Assembly (NCBI RefSeq): GCF_040365225.1
Contig: NZ_AP028055.1
Location: 434,001-498,000 of the forward strand
DNA from: Bacteroides sedimenti
Lineage (GTDB): Bacteria > Bacteroidota > Bacteroidia > Bacteroidales > Bacteroidaceae
Direction of reading: 5' to 3'
DNA: 64,000 nucleotides
The notes beneath the pieces are model-generated. The model did not search any database. It was given only the letters and a program-made list of their open reading frames with translations, and was not told where the DNA came from. The first letter of the stretch is position 1, and each line of letters starts with the position of its first letter. Shown here one piece after another: positions 44,995-55,145 of the stretch. The position numbers were made by a program, and so were the translations under genes.

Positions 44995-45207
44995 TTAATG
45001 GCAGCAGTTTTTCCTTTTACTTTTTTGTTCTTCCCTACATATTTGTTTCTTCTTTTCCATTAAATCCCTTAACTCACAACCAGTTGTGCAGTTTGCGCAA
45101 GGGTTGTCGTTCCTGTTTGCTCCCTTGAAAAAATTAACGATGCGATTTCCTACATAGAATACGCAGAAGAAAACGATAGCCGAAACAATAAGTTCTTGTA
45201 AGCTCAT
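44995..45207 (-). CDS. FeoB-associated Cys-rich membrane protein
   Basis: 70 aa. One N-terminal membrane span (about residues 4-26), then a short cytoplasmic or periplasmic part with five of its Cys in NPCANCTTGCELRD and the terminal KNCCH, and a basic stretch. This is the small partner repeatedly found behind feoB, presumed to help iron handling; its mechanism is not established. Its ATG overlaps the feoB stop by one base (TAATG), so the pair is translationally coupled. Confidence 0.88.
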   Translation of the reverse strand: MSLQELIVSAIVFFCVFYVGNRIVNFFKGANRNDNPCANCTTGCELRDLMEKKKQICREEQKSKRKNCCH

Positions 45208-47693
45208 TATAATATAATATTTCCTATTTGATAAAAACTAAAAGCTATAACCCATGCTAATGCCGTAGTATACAGTGCGGCAAAAAGGGCCCATTTCCAA
45301 GTTCCAGACTCCTGTTTTATTGCCGCAAGAGTGGCAATGCAGGGGAAATAGATAAGCACGAAAAGCATAAAGCTGTAAGCGGCAGTTGCATTTATCGGTA
45401 TCCGTTCTGCCAGAGTTGTTTTTGTGGCTCCGGCATCATTGGTATAAAGTACTCCGAGTGTGCTTACCACCAATTCTTTTGCACCTACTCCCGAGATGAG
45501 TCCAATTCCTAATTTCCAGTCATATCCCAGCGGCTTCAACGCAGGTTCAATTGCCTTGCCTATCTGTCCGATGTATGAATGTTCCTGTTGTTCGGCCGGA
45601 CTGTTGTAAGAGTTGTGGTTAGGATAATATCCCAAAAACCAGATGATGATAGAAGCTATCATAATAACTCCACCCATTTTTCGCAGGTACTGACCGCCCT
45701 TTTCCCATGTGTGGCTCAGAATGGCTTTCATTGTTGGCATTCTGTAGGGTGGAAGTTCCATAACAAATGGAGTATCTTCGCCTTTTATCAGTAGTTTGCT
45801 GAATAATCGGGCTATTATTACTGCAAGCGCTATGCCGGTTACATAGATTGAAAGCAGAATAAAGCTCGCGTTATTCGGGAAAAAGGCTCCAACCAGGAGC
45901 AGATAGATGGGAAGACGGGCACTACAGCTCATCAGTGGGTTAACCAGCATGGTAATCAGTCGGCTTTTTTTGTTCTCGATGGTTCGGGAAGCCAGAATGG
46001 CCGGAACATTACAACCAAATCCCATCACGAGTGGAATGAACGATTTTCCGTGCAATCCCATTTTGTGCATAATCTTGTCCATAATGAAGGCCGCACGAGC
46101 CATATATCCCGAATCTTCCATCAGCGATATAAAGAAGTACAGCAATAAGATGTTGGGCAGGAAGACGATAACGCCTCCCACACCGCCAATAATTCCATCA
46201 ATCAGCATATCCTTAAGCGGCCCGGCCGCCATAGTGTTCTGTACCAGGTGCCGGAGCTGGTCTACCAGCCATTCAATTCCGGCCATTGGGTATGCTCCCA
46301 ATGTAAATGTGCCCTGAAACATGATCCACATGAAAAGAATGAAAATGGGATATCCCCATATCTTATGCGTAACAATGGTGTCGAGCACTTTGGTCATCTG
46401 GTCCTTCTCAAGCTGATTGTCGATGTAGGTCTCTTTCAACGCGCCTGAAATAAATCCGTACTTGGCATTCATGATTGCAGATTCACTATCCTCGTTCATT
46501 GCCAACTGAATTTTTTTTGCAGCTTTTTCCTTTATCGTTAGAATCTCTTCAGCATTAGGTAATGAGTTGATAAATCTTGTTACCTCCCTGTCATTTTCCA
46601 ACAATTTAATTGAAAGATAACGAGTGGAGTAGAGGTGTCTTATCTCTTCGTTCTTTGATATTTCCGCTTTGATATACTCTATTCCTTTTTCTATTTCCGG
46701 ACCGTGGTTAATGTGGATGTGGCGAAATACTTTCTGCCGAGGCTTATCAGCTTGCACATACTCTTCCATGTGCTCTTCGTGCTCTGCCTCGTTTACATTA
46801 CTTCGGTGCCAGTCCTGCAATTCCTTGAGAACCTCTTTGTTTATCTCACCTTTCTTGTTGAAGAAGTCGGCTCCTTCATACAAGTTTATTACCAGGTGGA
46901 ACAGGTGGTCGATTCCGAGGTTTCTTTTGCAAACCGTTGGAACCATCGGAACGCCGAATAGTTTGCTAAGCAATCTGTAGTCAAGTTTGTTGCCGCTCGA
47001 TTCGAGTTCGTCGTACATATTCAGTGCAATTACCATCCGCACGTTCATGTCAATCAATTGGGTGGTAAGATAGAGGTTTCGTTCCAGGTTTGATGCATCT
47101 ACCACGTTGATAATAACATCGGGGGTTTCCTCTATAATATGTTTTCGTACGTATATCTCTTCGGGAGTATAGGCGGATAGGGAGTATGTGCCGGGAAGAT
47201 CCACTATTTTGAACCGATAACCCTGGAAATCAAAGAATCCCTCTTTGGCATCAACAGTTACTCCGCTATAATTACCCACATGCTCATGAGCTCCGGACGC
47301 AATATTGAACAGCGATGTCTTTCCGCAGTTTGGGTTTCCAACAAGTGCCACATTTATGGTTCTGCGTTTTCCTAAAGCTACAGATTTAAGTTCTTCTTCT
47401 CTCAGTGGTCTTTCAATATTGAATGAACCGTGATAATCTGTAGTAATAGCCTGCTGGTCTGCAATTTCCTGTTCACTGATAATCTCAATCATCCCCGCTT
47501 CTTTTCTGCGGAGAGATATTTCATATCCTAGAATTTTATATTTAATAGGGTCTTTAAGCGGGGCATTTAATATTACTTCTACTACTTTGCCTTTGATGAA
47601 GCCCATTTCCACAATGCGTTTGCGAAACCCACCATGGCCTAAAACCTTCACTACCACGCCTCTTTCACCTGTTTTTAGTTCAGATAAACGCAT
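45207..47693 (-). CDS. feoB: Ferrous iron transporter, FeoA-FeoB fusion
   Basis: Inner-membrane Fe(II) uptake system driven by a GTPase domain. From the ATG at 47693 (828 aa): an SH3-like FeoA domain (residues 1-75, MRLSELKTGERGVV... LRRKEAGMIEI), then the FeoB G domain with GNPNCGKTSLF near residue 120, DLPGTYSLS and NMYDE. A helical GDI-like region follows, then the channel part with about eight spans, including GFGCNVPAI and NPLMSCSARLPIYLLL (Cys-containing gate segments). The frame opens at a TTG at 47714, but that codon lies within the -7 promoter box, so 47693 is the start. Confidence 0.95.
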   Translation of the reverse strand: MRLSELKTGERGVVVKVLGHGGFRKRIVEMGFIKGKVVEVILNAPLKDPIKYKILGYEISLRRKEAGMIEIISEQEIADQQAITTDYHGSFNIERPLREEELKSVALGKRRTINVALVGNPNCGKTSLFNIASGAHEHVGNYSGVTVDAKEGFFDFQGYRFKIVDLPGTYSLSAYTPEEIYVRKHIIEETPDVIINVVDASNLERNLYLTTQLIDMNVRMVIALNMYDELESSGNKLDYRLLSKLFGVPMVPTVCKRNLGIDHLFHLVINLYEGADFFNKKGEINKEVLKELQDWHRSNVNEAEHEEHMEEYVQADKPRQKVFRHIHINHGPEIEKGIEYIKAEISKNEEIRHLYSTRYLSIKLLENDREVTRFINSLPNAEEILTIKEKAAKKIQLAMNEDSESAIMNAKYGFISGALKETYIDNQLEKDQMTKVLDTIVTHKIWGYPIFILFMWIMFQGTFTLGAYPMAGIEWLVDQLRHLVQNTMAAGPLKDMLIDGIIGGVGGVIVFLPNILLLYFFISLMEDSGYMARAAFIMDKIMHKMGLHGKSFIPLVMGFGCNVPAILASRTIENKKSRLITMLVNPLMSCSARLPIYLLLVGAFFPNNASFILLSIYVTGIALAVIIARLFSKLLIKGEDTPFVMELPPYRMPTMKAILSHTWEKGGQYLRKMGGVIMIASIIIWFLGYYPNHNSYNSPAEQQEHSYIGQIGKAIEPALKPLGYDWKLGIGLISGVGAKELVVSTLGVLYTNDAGATKTTLAERIPINATAAYSFMLFVLIYFPCIATLAAIKQESGTWKWALFAALYTTALAWVIAFSFYQIGNIIL

Positions 47694-47711
47694 ACTTAGT
47701 CTAATTTTAAG

Positions 47712-47743
47712 CAAAGATATAGCATAATACTTTAGTGGACAAA
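47712..47743 (-). promoter_or_regulatory. Promoter of feoAB
   Basis: On the minus strand TTTG (47740-47743), exactly 20 bases, TATCTTTG (47712-47719): a full consensus match. The leader is only about 13 bases. I could not identify a Fur box with confidence. Confidence 0.7.
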
Positions 47744-47810
47744 TTATTTAGAATGTTTTTAAATAATGGAATCCGCCCTGCTTTTTCTTGGATTTTTCTA
47801 CCTTTGTATT

Positions 47811-49100
47811 ATGTTACATCTTCAGATTGAACAATATATCGAAAAAGAGAAGCTTTTTGGACTTAAAGATAAAGTTTTGATCGCTTTGAGCGGGGGTGCC
47901 GATTCAGTGGCTTTGCTCCGGATACTTGTTTATTTAGGCTATTCTTGCGAGGCTGCTCACTGTAATTTCCATTTGAGAGGTGAGGAGGCTGACCGTGATG
48001 AGAGTTTTGTCCGGAATCTTTGTACGAAATTCAATGTACCTTGTCATGTGATTCATTTTCAGACAAGAGAGTATGCTGCTACTCATAAGATTTCCATCGA
48101 GATGGCAGCCCGTGAACTTCGGTACAACTGGTTTGAAAAACTTCGCCAGGAGCTGAAAGCTGATGTGGTTGCCGTGGCTCATCATAAGGATGACAGTGTG
48201 GAAACCATGCTGCTCAACCTGCTTCGTGGTACGGGGATAAATGGCCTTACCGGCATTCGCCCAAAGAATAATGATATTGTGCGTCCGTTACTATGCGTAA
48301 GTCGGGAAGATATCATTTCATACTTGGATGGATTGCAGCAAGAATATGTAACAGACAGCAGCAATCTGCAAGATGAATATCTACGGAATAAGATTCGTCT
48401 GAACCTGCTTCCCTTGATGGAGACTATCAATCCTTCCATTAAATCGACTCTCTTTTCTACTGCTTCGCATCTTTCGGATACTGCCACTATATATAATAAA
48501 GTGATTGAAGAGGGAAAGAAAAGGGTGCTGACTCCCGAAGGTATTTCAATTGAGAAACTTTTGGAGGAAACATCTCCACGGGCGTTGCTTTATGAAATAC
48601 TCTATCCGCTGGGATTTAACCCTGCTCAGATAGAAGATGTATATCTTAGTCTGGAAAGGCAGTCGGGCAAGAAATTCGTTTCTGATTTTTGGATGGTGGT
48701 GCGCGACCGGACACATCTGTTGCTAAAAGAATTGAATTCTTTAAATTCAGAGAGCAAAGCAAATCAAATGCCCGAAATACTGGAGGACCGTTTCCCGTAT
48801 TCCCCCGATTTTATTATACCACGTGATAAGAGAATAGCCTGCTTTGATGCAGATAAGATTCTTTCTCCCGTAACATTAAGGAAGTGGAAAGCAGGAGACC
48901 GCTTTGTTCCATTTGGGATGAAAGGCAAAAAGAATGTGAGCGATTACCTGACCGATGCAAAATTCTCTCTCATTCAGAAAGAACAAGTCTACGTGGCTTG
49001 TTCGGGCGAACAGATTATCTGGCTTATTGGCGAACGAACCGATAATCGTTTCCGGATTGATGAAAGCACCAAAAATGTTTTGTTGTTGCGTTTAATTTGA
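47811..49100 (+). CDS. tilS: tRNA(Ile)-lysidine synthase
   Basis: Modifies C34 of tRNA-Ile(CAU) to lysidine so that it reads AUA. N-type ATP pyrophosphatase with PP-loop SGGADS (residues 27-32), AHHKDDSVETMLLNLLRGTG and GIRP typical of TilS, then a helical linker and the C-terminal TilS substrate-binding domain (about 355-429, KWKAGDRFVPFGMKGKKNVSDYL). I use the ATG at 47811 (429 aa, MLHLQIEQYIEK), the usual N terminus. The longer frame from 47766 adds a hydrophobic stretch not found in the family. Divergent from feoAB. Confidence 0.93.
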   Translation: MLHLQIEQYIEKEKLFGLKDKVLIALSGGADSVALLRILVYLGYSCEAAHCNFHLRGEEADRDESFVRNLCTKFNVPCHVIHFQTREYAATHKISIEMAARELRYNWFEKLRQELKADVVAVAHHKDDSVETMLLNLLRGTGINGLTGIRPKNNDIVRPLLCVSREDIISYLDGLQQEYVTDSSNLQDEYLRNKIRLNLLPLMETINPSIKSTLFSTASHLSDTATIYNKVIEEGKKRVLTPEGISIEKLLEETSPRALLYEILYPLGFNPAQIEDVYLSLERQSGKKFVSDFWMVVRDRTHLLLKELNSLNSESKANQMPEILEDRFPYSPDFIIPRDKRIACFDADKILSPVTLRKWKAGDRFVPFGMKGKKNVSDYLTDAKFSLIQKEQVYVACSGEQIIWLIGERTDNRFRIDESTKNVLLLRLI

Positions 49101-49694
49101 TAGTTAATTTTATATATATTAAATTGAATTGTCGTAATAGAGCTTTTCCTCTATACGTTTTGATAATTTCGTTGCATAAAAGATCTGCTCAGTGTCTTGA
49201 ACGCCAAATCTGTTATTAATTCCTCAATCAAGCTACTTTTAATGTTAATTACATTATAAGACGTTTTTCTTTATTTACTTTCTCAACATTTAAAATCTTA
49301 CGCTTAATTCATTATTATATAATAAACAGATTCAAGCATACTTTAATAATATACTTGATTAAACATCCTATTATATATTAAATAGATTTCTTGTATATAT
49401 GGGTATACTATTTATTTTTCTTTGATTATAATTCTATAATTAAATAGTAGCCTGAAGATTGATATAAAAAATAAATAAAATTAATAATATGTCAATTTAA
49501 CTATTGAAAAATGAAAAAATAATCATTTTAATTAGTTGGGTTAATAAACTTCAAATTAATAAATAAATAATAAATTAAACTTGAAAATCAAAAAAATAAA
49601 AAAGTGATGTATAATATTAATAAAATAATTACTAACCAACCTCCCAATAAAAAAATATAATATTAAAATATTATTAAATATTAAAAAAGAGCTT
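49101..49694. other. Extremely AT-rich gene-free leader region of PUL 3
   Basis: About 600 bases between tilS and the PUL 3 promoter. From about 49440 on it is almost only A and T, with runs of AATAAATAA and TATTAAAT. No gene, RNA or clear dyad is seen; bent or easily melted DNA is plausible. It holds no regulatory gene for PUL 3. Confidence 0.6.
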
Positions 49695-49702
49695 TATATT
49701 TG
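49695..49702 (+). promoter_or_regulatory. -7 box of PUL 3
   Basis: Perfect TATATTTG 34 bases before the susC ATG at 49737. No TTTG at the -33 position. Confidence 0.5.
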
Positions 49703-49736
49703 CAAAGTATAACCAATAATCACAAACACTTATTAA

Positions 49737-52700
49737 ATGTTTAACTTTAAAAATCATGAAATGAAGGTTGAAAAACAAACAAAGTATTTCTCTTCTTTGA
49801 AGAGAGTTCTTGCATTAGCCTTAATTGTCTTGACGACCCTACCTGTAATTGCACAGAACATTACAGTAAAAGGGAATGTAAAAGACGCATCCGGTGACCC
49901 AGTAATCGGAGCGAGTGTTGTTCTTCAGGGAACGTCAACAGGAACAATGACCGACATTGACGGTAATTACGTTTTGAACAAAGTTCCTAGTAAAGGAAAG
50001 CTTGTGTTTTCTTACATCGGTATGAAAGCTCAGACTGTTAATGTAAATGGTCAGACAGTAATCAACATTGAGTTAACCGCTGACTCTAAATTGTTGGATG
50101 AAATTGTAGTAGTCGGTTATGGTACTCAGAAAAAGGTAAACGTAACTGGTGCAGTAAGTACAGTTAGTGCTAAAACGCTCGAAAATCGTCCTGTACAAAA
50201 TGTTTCTCAGGCGTTACAAGGTGTGGTTCCGGGCCTTAACTTCTCTGTAAACAACAGTGGGGGTACCTTAGACAATACAATGAATGTAAACATTCGTGGT
50301 ACTGGTACTGTAGGGCAAGGTTCCAGTTCTTCTCCATTGATCCTGATTGACGGAGTAGAAGGTAACATGAATGCTCTTAATCCTGCTGATATTGAGAATA
50401 TTTCTGTATTGAAAGATGCTGCTTCTTCAGCAATTTATGGAGCACGTGCAGCTTTCGGTGTGATCCTTATTACAACAAAATCCGGTTCACAAGGTAAAGC
50501 ACGCGTTAACTATTCTGCAAACGTTCGTTATACTGATGCTGTTCAGATTCCTGAAATGTTGGATTCCTATCGCTTTGCACAATATTTTAATGTAGCTGCA
50601 GCAAATTCTGGTCAAAGCCCTGTTTTTTCAGCAGAAACGATGCAACGCATCCAAGATTATCAGGCTGGAAAAATCACTGCCGGAACTACTGTTGGATCAA
50701 ACGGATTGTGGCAGAATTATACAGGAGCTAATGCTAATACCAACTGGTTTAAAGAAATGTATAAGGATTGGGTTCCTTCTCAGGAGCATAACGTGAGCAT
50801 GAATGGCGGTACTGACAAAGTGAATTACTTTGTTAGTGGTAACTTTCTGGATCAGAACGGCTTGATTCGTCATGGAAAAGATGAATTTCAACGCTATTCA
50901 GTGAATGCAAAAATCACTGCAAAGCTTTCTGAAAAAGTTGAGATGACCTATAATTCAAAATGGATCCGTGAAGATTATTCACGTCCTACATATATGACAG
51001 GTCTTTTCTTCCATAATATTGCTCGTCGCTGGCCGACTAACCCGGTTCGTGATCCAAATGGATTCTATATGGAGGGAAATGAAGTTGTACAGATGGAAGA
51101 AGGTGGAAAACAAACCAGACAGACGGATTATTTGTATCAACAATTGAAATTAACTATTTCACCAATCAAGGATTGGAAGATTTATTTGGAAGGAAACTAC
51201 AATACAAGAGAATATTATACTCATTGGGATGTATTACCAGTATATGGATACAAGCCAGATGGATCTCCGTATGCAACTTCATGGAATGGTGGTCCTGCTG
51301 GATATAGCGAATCTCACGAAGATGCGTATAAGCAGAATTACTTCACAACCAATATGTATACTGATTATACAAAGACTTTTGCAAGTGGACACTCTTTCAA
51401 AGTAATGGCTGGTTTCAATGCCGAATTATTGAGAAACAGAGATATCTCAGGTACAAGAGCTGATTTGATCACTCCGAATGTAACTGCAATTAGTACTGCA
51501 ACAAATAAAACTCCAAGTGTTAGTGGTGGTTATAACGAATGGGCTGTTGCAGGTTTCTTTGGACGTTTAAATTATAACTTCAAAGAACGTTATTTGTTCG
51601 AAGCTAATGTTCGTCGTGATGGATCATCTCGTTATGTTGGTAACAAACGTTGGGGTACATTCCCATCATTCTCTGCAGGTTGGAACATTGCCCGTGAAGA
51701 TTTCTGGGGCGATATGGAAAAAACTATTGGTACACTGAAGTTGAGAGCTTCTTGGGGACAGTTAGGTAATATGAACACCAACAGCTGGTATCCTTTCTTC
51801 CTGACTATGCCGGTATCTACAAATCCAGGAAGTAGCTGGTTAATTGAATCAACAAGATATCCTTATGCTACGGCTCCGGGTATTGTAAGTAACGCTTTGA
51901 CATGGGAAACTATTGAATCATGGGATGCCGGTCTTGATTGGTCTGCTTTTGGAAACCGTTTCACTGGTACATTCGACGTATTCGTCCGTAAAACTAAAGA
52001 TATGGTTGGTCCAGCTCCAGAGTTATCTAGCGTTCTGGGAACCGGAGTTCCAAAAATTAACAATGCCGATATGAAATCTTACGGTTGGGAACTTGAACTA
52101 TCTTGGAGAGACCGCATCGGTGATTTTAACTATGGTGTGAAAGGTGTAATCGCTGACGCTCAACAGGAAATTACTCGTTTCCCAAACCCTAGCTATACAT
52201 TAGGCTCGAGTACGTATTATGTTGGCCAAAAATTGGGTGAAATATGGGGTTATACAACTGTAGGCATTGCTAAATCTCAAAAAGAAATGGATGACCATCT
52301 TGCTTTAGCAGATCAAAAGACAATGGGTGCAGGATGGGCTGCCGGTGATATTATGTATGCCGACATAAATGGCGATGGTAAGGTTAATAGTGGTCAAGGA
52401 ACACTGTATATGCTTGATGCTAAAGGTGATTTCATGTTAGATGAAAATGGTAAAAGAATCTCTGGAGCCGGCGATATGAAGATTATTGGTAATAACACTC
52501 CACGTTATAATTATGGTATTACATTGGATTGCTCTTGGAAAGGATTCGACTTTAGTGCATTCTTCCAGGGTGTAGGTAAGAGAGATTACTGGCTTGACGG
52601 TCCTTATTTTCAAGGTGCTTCAGGTGGTATGTGGCAATCTTGCGGATTTAAACAACATTGGGATTTCTTCCGTCCTGAAAACGATCCATTGGGAGCGAAC

Positions 52701-53009
52701 CTGGATTCTTATTTCCCACGTCCATTGTTTACAAATTCTGGAAAGAACTATGCTGTACAGACCCGTTACCTGCAGAATGCAGCTTACATTCGTTTGAAAA
52801 ATATTCAGTTTGGTTATTCTTTGCCAAAACAATTGATGGAAAAAGTTAAAATGAATTCTGTAAGATTCTATGTTTCTGGTGATAACTTATGGACTAAATC
52901 AGATATCACTGGTATCTTTGATCCTGAAACATTAGGTGGAGACTGGGGCCCAGGAAAACTATATCCTCTCAGCAAAACTATTTCATTCGGAGTTAATGTA
53001 AACTTTTAA
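49737..53009 (+). CDS. SusC/RagA-family TonB-dependent transporter, PUL 3
   Basis: 1090 aa outer-membrane importer. The signal peptide ends near residue 39 (VIAQ). The start may be the ATG at 49737 or at 49761; both leave an intact signal. Carboxypeptidase-regulatory-like domain about 41-120, TonB-box-like LLDEIVVVGYGTQKKVN, plug about 135-250 (PLILIDGVEGNMNALNPADIENISVLKD), barrel to the terminal TISFGVNVNF. Codon choice is strongly biased (GCT, GTT, CGT, GGT), as in gapA of this window, suggesting high expression. Confidence 0.95.
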   Translation: MFNFKNHEMKVEKQTKYFSSLKRVLALALIVLTTLPVIAQNITVKGNVKDASGDPVIGASVVLQGTSTGTMTDIDGNYVLNKVPSKGKLVFSYIGMKAQTVNVNGQTVINIELTADSKLLDEIVVVGYGTQKKVNVTGAVSTVSAKTLENRPVQNVSQALQGVVPGLNFSVNNSGGTLDNTMNVNIRGTGTVGQGSSSSPLILIDGVEGNMNALNPADIENISVLKDAASSAIYGARAAFGVILITTKSGSQGKARVNYSANVRYTDAVQIPEMLDSYRFAQYFNVAAANSGQSPVFSAETMQRIQDYQAGKITAGTTVGSNGLWQNYTGANANTNWFKEMYKDWVPSQEHNVSMNGGTDKVNYFVSGNFLDQNGLIRHGKDEFQRYSVNAKITAKLSEKVEMTYNSKWIREDYSRPTYMTGLFFHNIARRWPTNPVRDPNGFYMEGNEVVQMEEGGKQTRQTDYLYQQLKLTISPIKDWKIYLEGNYNTREYYTHWDVLPVYGYKPDGSPYATSWNGGPAGYSESHEDAYKQNYFTTNMYTDYTKTFASGHSFKVMAGFNAELLRNRDISGTRADLITPNVTAISTATNKTPSVSGGYNEWAVAGFFGRLNYNFKERYLFEANVRRDGSSRYVGNKRWGTFPSFSAGWNIAREDFWGDMEKTIGTLKLRASWGQLGNMNTNSWYPFFLTMPVSTNPGSSWLIESTRYPYATAPGIVSNALTWETIESWDAGLDWSAFGNRFTGTFDVFVRKTKDMVGPAPELSSVLGTGVPKINNADMKSYGWELELSWRDRIGDFNYGVKGVIADAQQEITRFPNPSYTLGSSTYYVGQKLGEIWGYTTVGIAKSQKEMDDHLALADQKTMGAGWAAGDIMYADINGDGKVNSGQGTLYMLDAKGDFMLDENGKRISGAGDMKIIGNNTPRYNYGITLDCSWKGFDFSAFFQGVGKRDYWLDGPYFQGASGGMWQSCGFKQHWDFFRPENDPLGANLDSYFPRPLFTNSGKNYAVQTRYLQNAAYIRLKNIQFGYSLPKQLMEKVKMNSVRFYVSGDNLWTKSDITGIFDPETLGGDWGPGKLYPLSKTISFGVNVNF

Positions 53010-53021
53010 ATTTCTTGCACA

Positions 53022-55043
53022 ATGAATTTGAAAATAAATAAATATATAGCATTGTCGTTCCTTACAGTGGGAGCTTTGACAATGAGCTCATGTAACGACT
53101 TTTTGGACAGAGAACCGTTGAGTTCCGTTACACCTCAGCAATATCTGAATAACGAGAACGACTTGGCATCTTATGCTCTTGGTATGTACAATTTAAATGT
53201 ATTTAGTACGCATGGTGGTTGGGGAGTAGGTACTCTGAATAATGATAATGGTACAGACAACCAGGCTACTGCTAATGCTAATTATAATTTGTGGGTACAT
53301 CAATACAGACAGGTTCCTAACAATGGTGAAAACTGGGAGTTCAGCCGCATTCGTAACTGTAACTATTTCTTTGAACAGGTAATGCCAAAATGGAAAGCAG
53401 GTATCATTCAAGGTTCCGAAACTAATATCAAACAGTACATCGGAGAAATGTATTTCTTCCGTGCATGGGAATATTTTTCAAAACTGCAATCTTATGGTGA
53501 TTACCCCATCGTAACCAGAGTATTGAAAGACCAACAGGATGAAATGGTAGCTGCATCAAAAAGAAGTCCACGTAATGAAGTTGCCCGTTATATTATCCAG
53601 AGTCTGGATTCTGCAGTAATGTATTTGCAAGCTGATTTCAAGAAAAAGAATCGTATAACACGTAACGCTGCGCTTTTAGTTAAATCAAGAGTTGCATTAT
53701 ACGAAGCTACATTCGAAACTTACCATAAAGGAACACCTCGCGTTCCGGGTGAACCAGGATGGCCGGGTGCTAATATGGACTACAATAAAGGCAAAACCTT
53801 TAATATAGACGGTGAAATCAAGTATTTCATTGCACAGGCTAAAGATGCAGCTAAACAAGTGGCTGATAATGTTCCTTTAACTCAGAATAATGGTAAGATG
53901 AACCCTGGATTGGGTCAGGTTAACGGTTTCAACCCTTATTTTGATATGTTCAATGCCGTTGATATGAGCACTATTCCCGAAGTGTTGCTTTGGAGAGCTT
54001 ATGGTACTGAACAATCTATAACCCATGGTGTCTCTGTTTATATCAGAAATGGAGGTAATACAGGTGTTACTAAAGCGTTGGTTGACAACTTCCTAATGAA
54101 GAATGGTCTTCCTATTTACGCAGCAGGCTCTGGTTACGATACACAATATGCTGATACCTCTACACAGACAGTTAAGGTAAATCGTGACGAACGTTTGCAA
54201 TTATTCCTTGCTGGTAAGAATGATGTTTTGAATTCCACAAATGATACTACATTCTTTGGTAATGCAGGAATTCTTAATATCCAGGAATGCCGTGATATCA
54301 CAGGTTATCGTTTACGTAAATGTTTTTCTTATGATCCAAAACAGGCTCCGGGTTCTAACTTAGATTGTACTTACGGTTCTATTGTGTTCCGCGCAGTAGA
54401 AGCTTACCTGAACTACATTGAAGCAAGCTGTCTGGAAAATGGTGGTAATTCTATTGATCCAACAGCTGATGCTTATTGGAAACAAATTCGTGCCAGAGCT
54501 GGCGTAAATACTGATTACACTGTAACAGTAAATGCAACGGATCTTACAAAAGAAGATGATTGGGGAGTATATTCAGCTGGAAAGAAAGTTTCATCCTTGA
54601 TGTACAATATTCGTCGTGAACGCAGATGTGAACTTATGGGTGAATCAGTTCGTATGATGGACCTTAAGAGATGGAGAGCTTTAGATCAGGTGAAGAACTA
54701 CATTGTTCGCGGATTTAACCTTTGGGATCATATTTGGGCGTTTTATACTAAAAAACCAGACCCAGGTAAACTTCCGGTTCCAGGTGATATGTTGATCTAC
54801 AATGGAGGTAACACATCAAATGTTTCACCTAAGACAGATGGGAAATATTTGTGCCCTTACAGAATAATCGTTGCCAATAACAAGGTTTATAGTGGATATA
54901 ATTGGGATGAAGCCAACTACCTGGATCCTGTTCCTTACAGACAAATTCAGTTAGCTTCACCAAACAAGGCATCTACCGAATTATCTACAATCTATCAGAA
55001 TCCTTACTGGCCTGTAGAAGTGGGTGGTGTTGCAATGCAGTAA
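53022..55043 (+). CDS. SusD/RagB-family lipoprotein, PUL 3
   Basis: 673 aa, at the long end for SusD proteins. Lipoprotein signal with Cys24 in MSSC, followed by NDFLDREPLSSVTPQQY, the classic mature N terminus. YFFRAWEYFSKLQSYGDYPIV (about 145-165) and RRERRCELMGESVRMMDLKRW (about 530-550) are the family landmarks. Loops around 225-300 and 570-640 account for the extra length. It lies 12 bases after susC. A hairpin terminator follows, separating it from the two downstream genes. Confidence 0.95.
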   Translation: MNLKINKYIALSFLTVGALTMSSCNDFLDREPLSSVTPQQYLNNENDLASYALGMYNLNVFSTHGGWGVGTLNNDNGTDNQATANANYNLWVHQYRQVPNNGENWEFSRIRNCNYFFEQVMPKWKAGIIQGSETNIKQYIGEMYFFRAWEYFSKLQSYGDYPIVTRVLKDQQDEMVAASKRSPRNEVARYIIQSLDSAVMYLQADFKKKNRITRNAALLVKSRVALYEATFETYHKGTPRVPGEPGWPGANMDYNKGKTFNIDGEIKYFIAQAKDAAKQVADNVPLTQNNGKMNPGLGQVNGFNPYFDMFNAVDMSTIPEVLLWRAYGTEQSITHGVSVYIRNGGNTGVTKALVDNFLMKNGLPIYAAGSGYDTQYADTSTQTVKVNRDERLQLFLAGKNDVLNSTNDTTFFGNAGILNIQECRDITGYRLRKCFSYDPKQAPGSNLDCTYGSIVFRAVEAYLNYIEASCLENGGNSIDPTADAYWKQIRARAGVNTDYTVTVNATDLTKEDDWGVYSAGKKVSSLMYNIRRERRCELMGESVRMMDLKRWRALDQVKNYIVRGFNLWDHIWAFYTKKPDPGKLPVPGDMLIYNGGNTSNVSPKTDGKYLCPYRIIVANNKVYSGYNWDEANYLDPVPYRQIQLASPNKASTELSTIYQNPYWPVEVGGVAMQ

Positions 55044-55084
55044 TGCATTATGGATATAAATCATGTTGATTTGTAAAGATAGTA

Positions 55085-55124
55085 AGAAGAGGCTCTCGTT
55101 ATGGGGGCCTCTTTTCCTTTTTTG
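55085..55124 (+). terminator. Hairpin between PUL 3 susD and downstream genes
   Basis: AAGAGGC (55087-55093) pairs with GCCTCTT (55107-55113), followed by TTCCTTTTTTG. As no new promoter is evident before 55146, it may act as a partial terminator that lowers expression of the fucosidase relative to SusC/D. Confidence 0.65.
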
Positions 55125-55145
55125 TTTGACTTAAAAGAATCTGGG

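Noticed and set aside
47799..47806. TACCTTTG as a promoter -7 box for tilS
   Set aside because: It ends only five bases before the ATG at 47811, which would need a leaderless mRNA, and there is no -33 element. Probably coincidental.
55101..55145. Upstream ATG for the secreted protein before the fucosidase
   Set aside because: It lies in the loop and right arm of a terminator hairpin and would place extra residues before a complete signal peptide.
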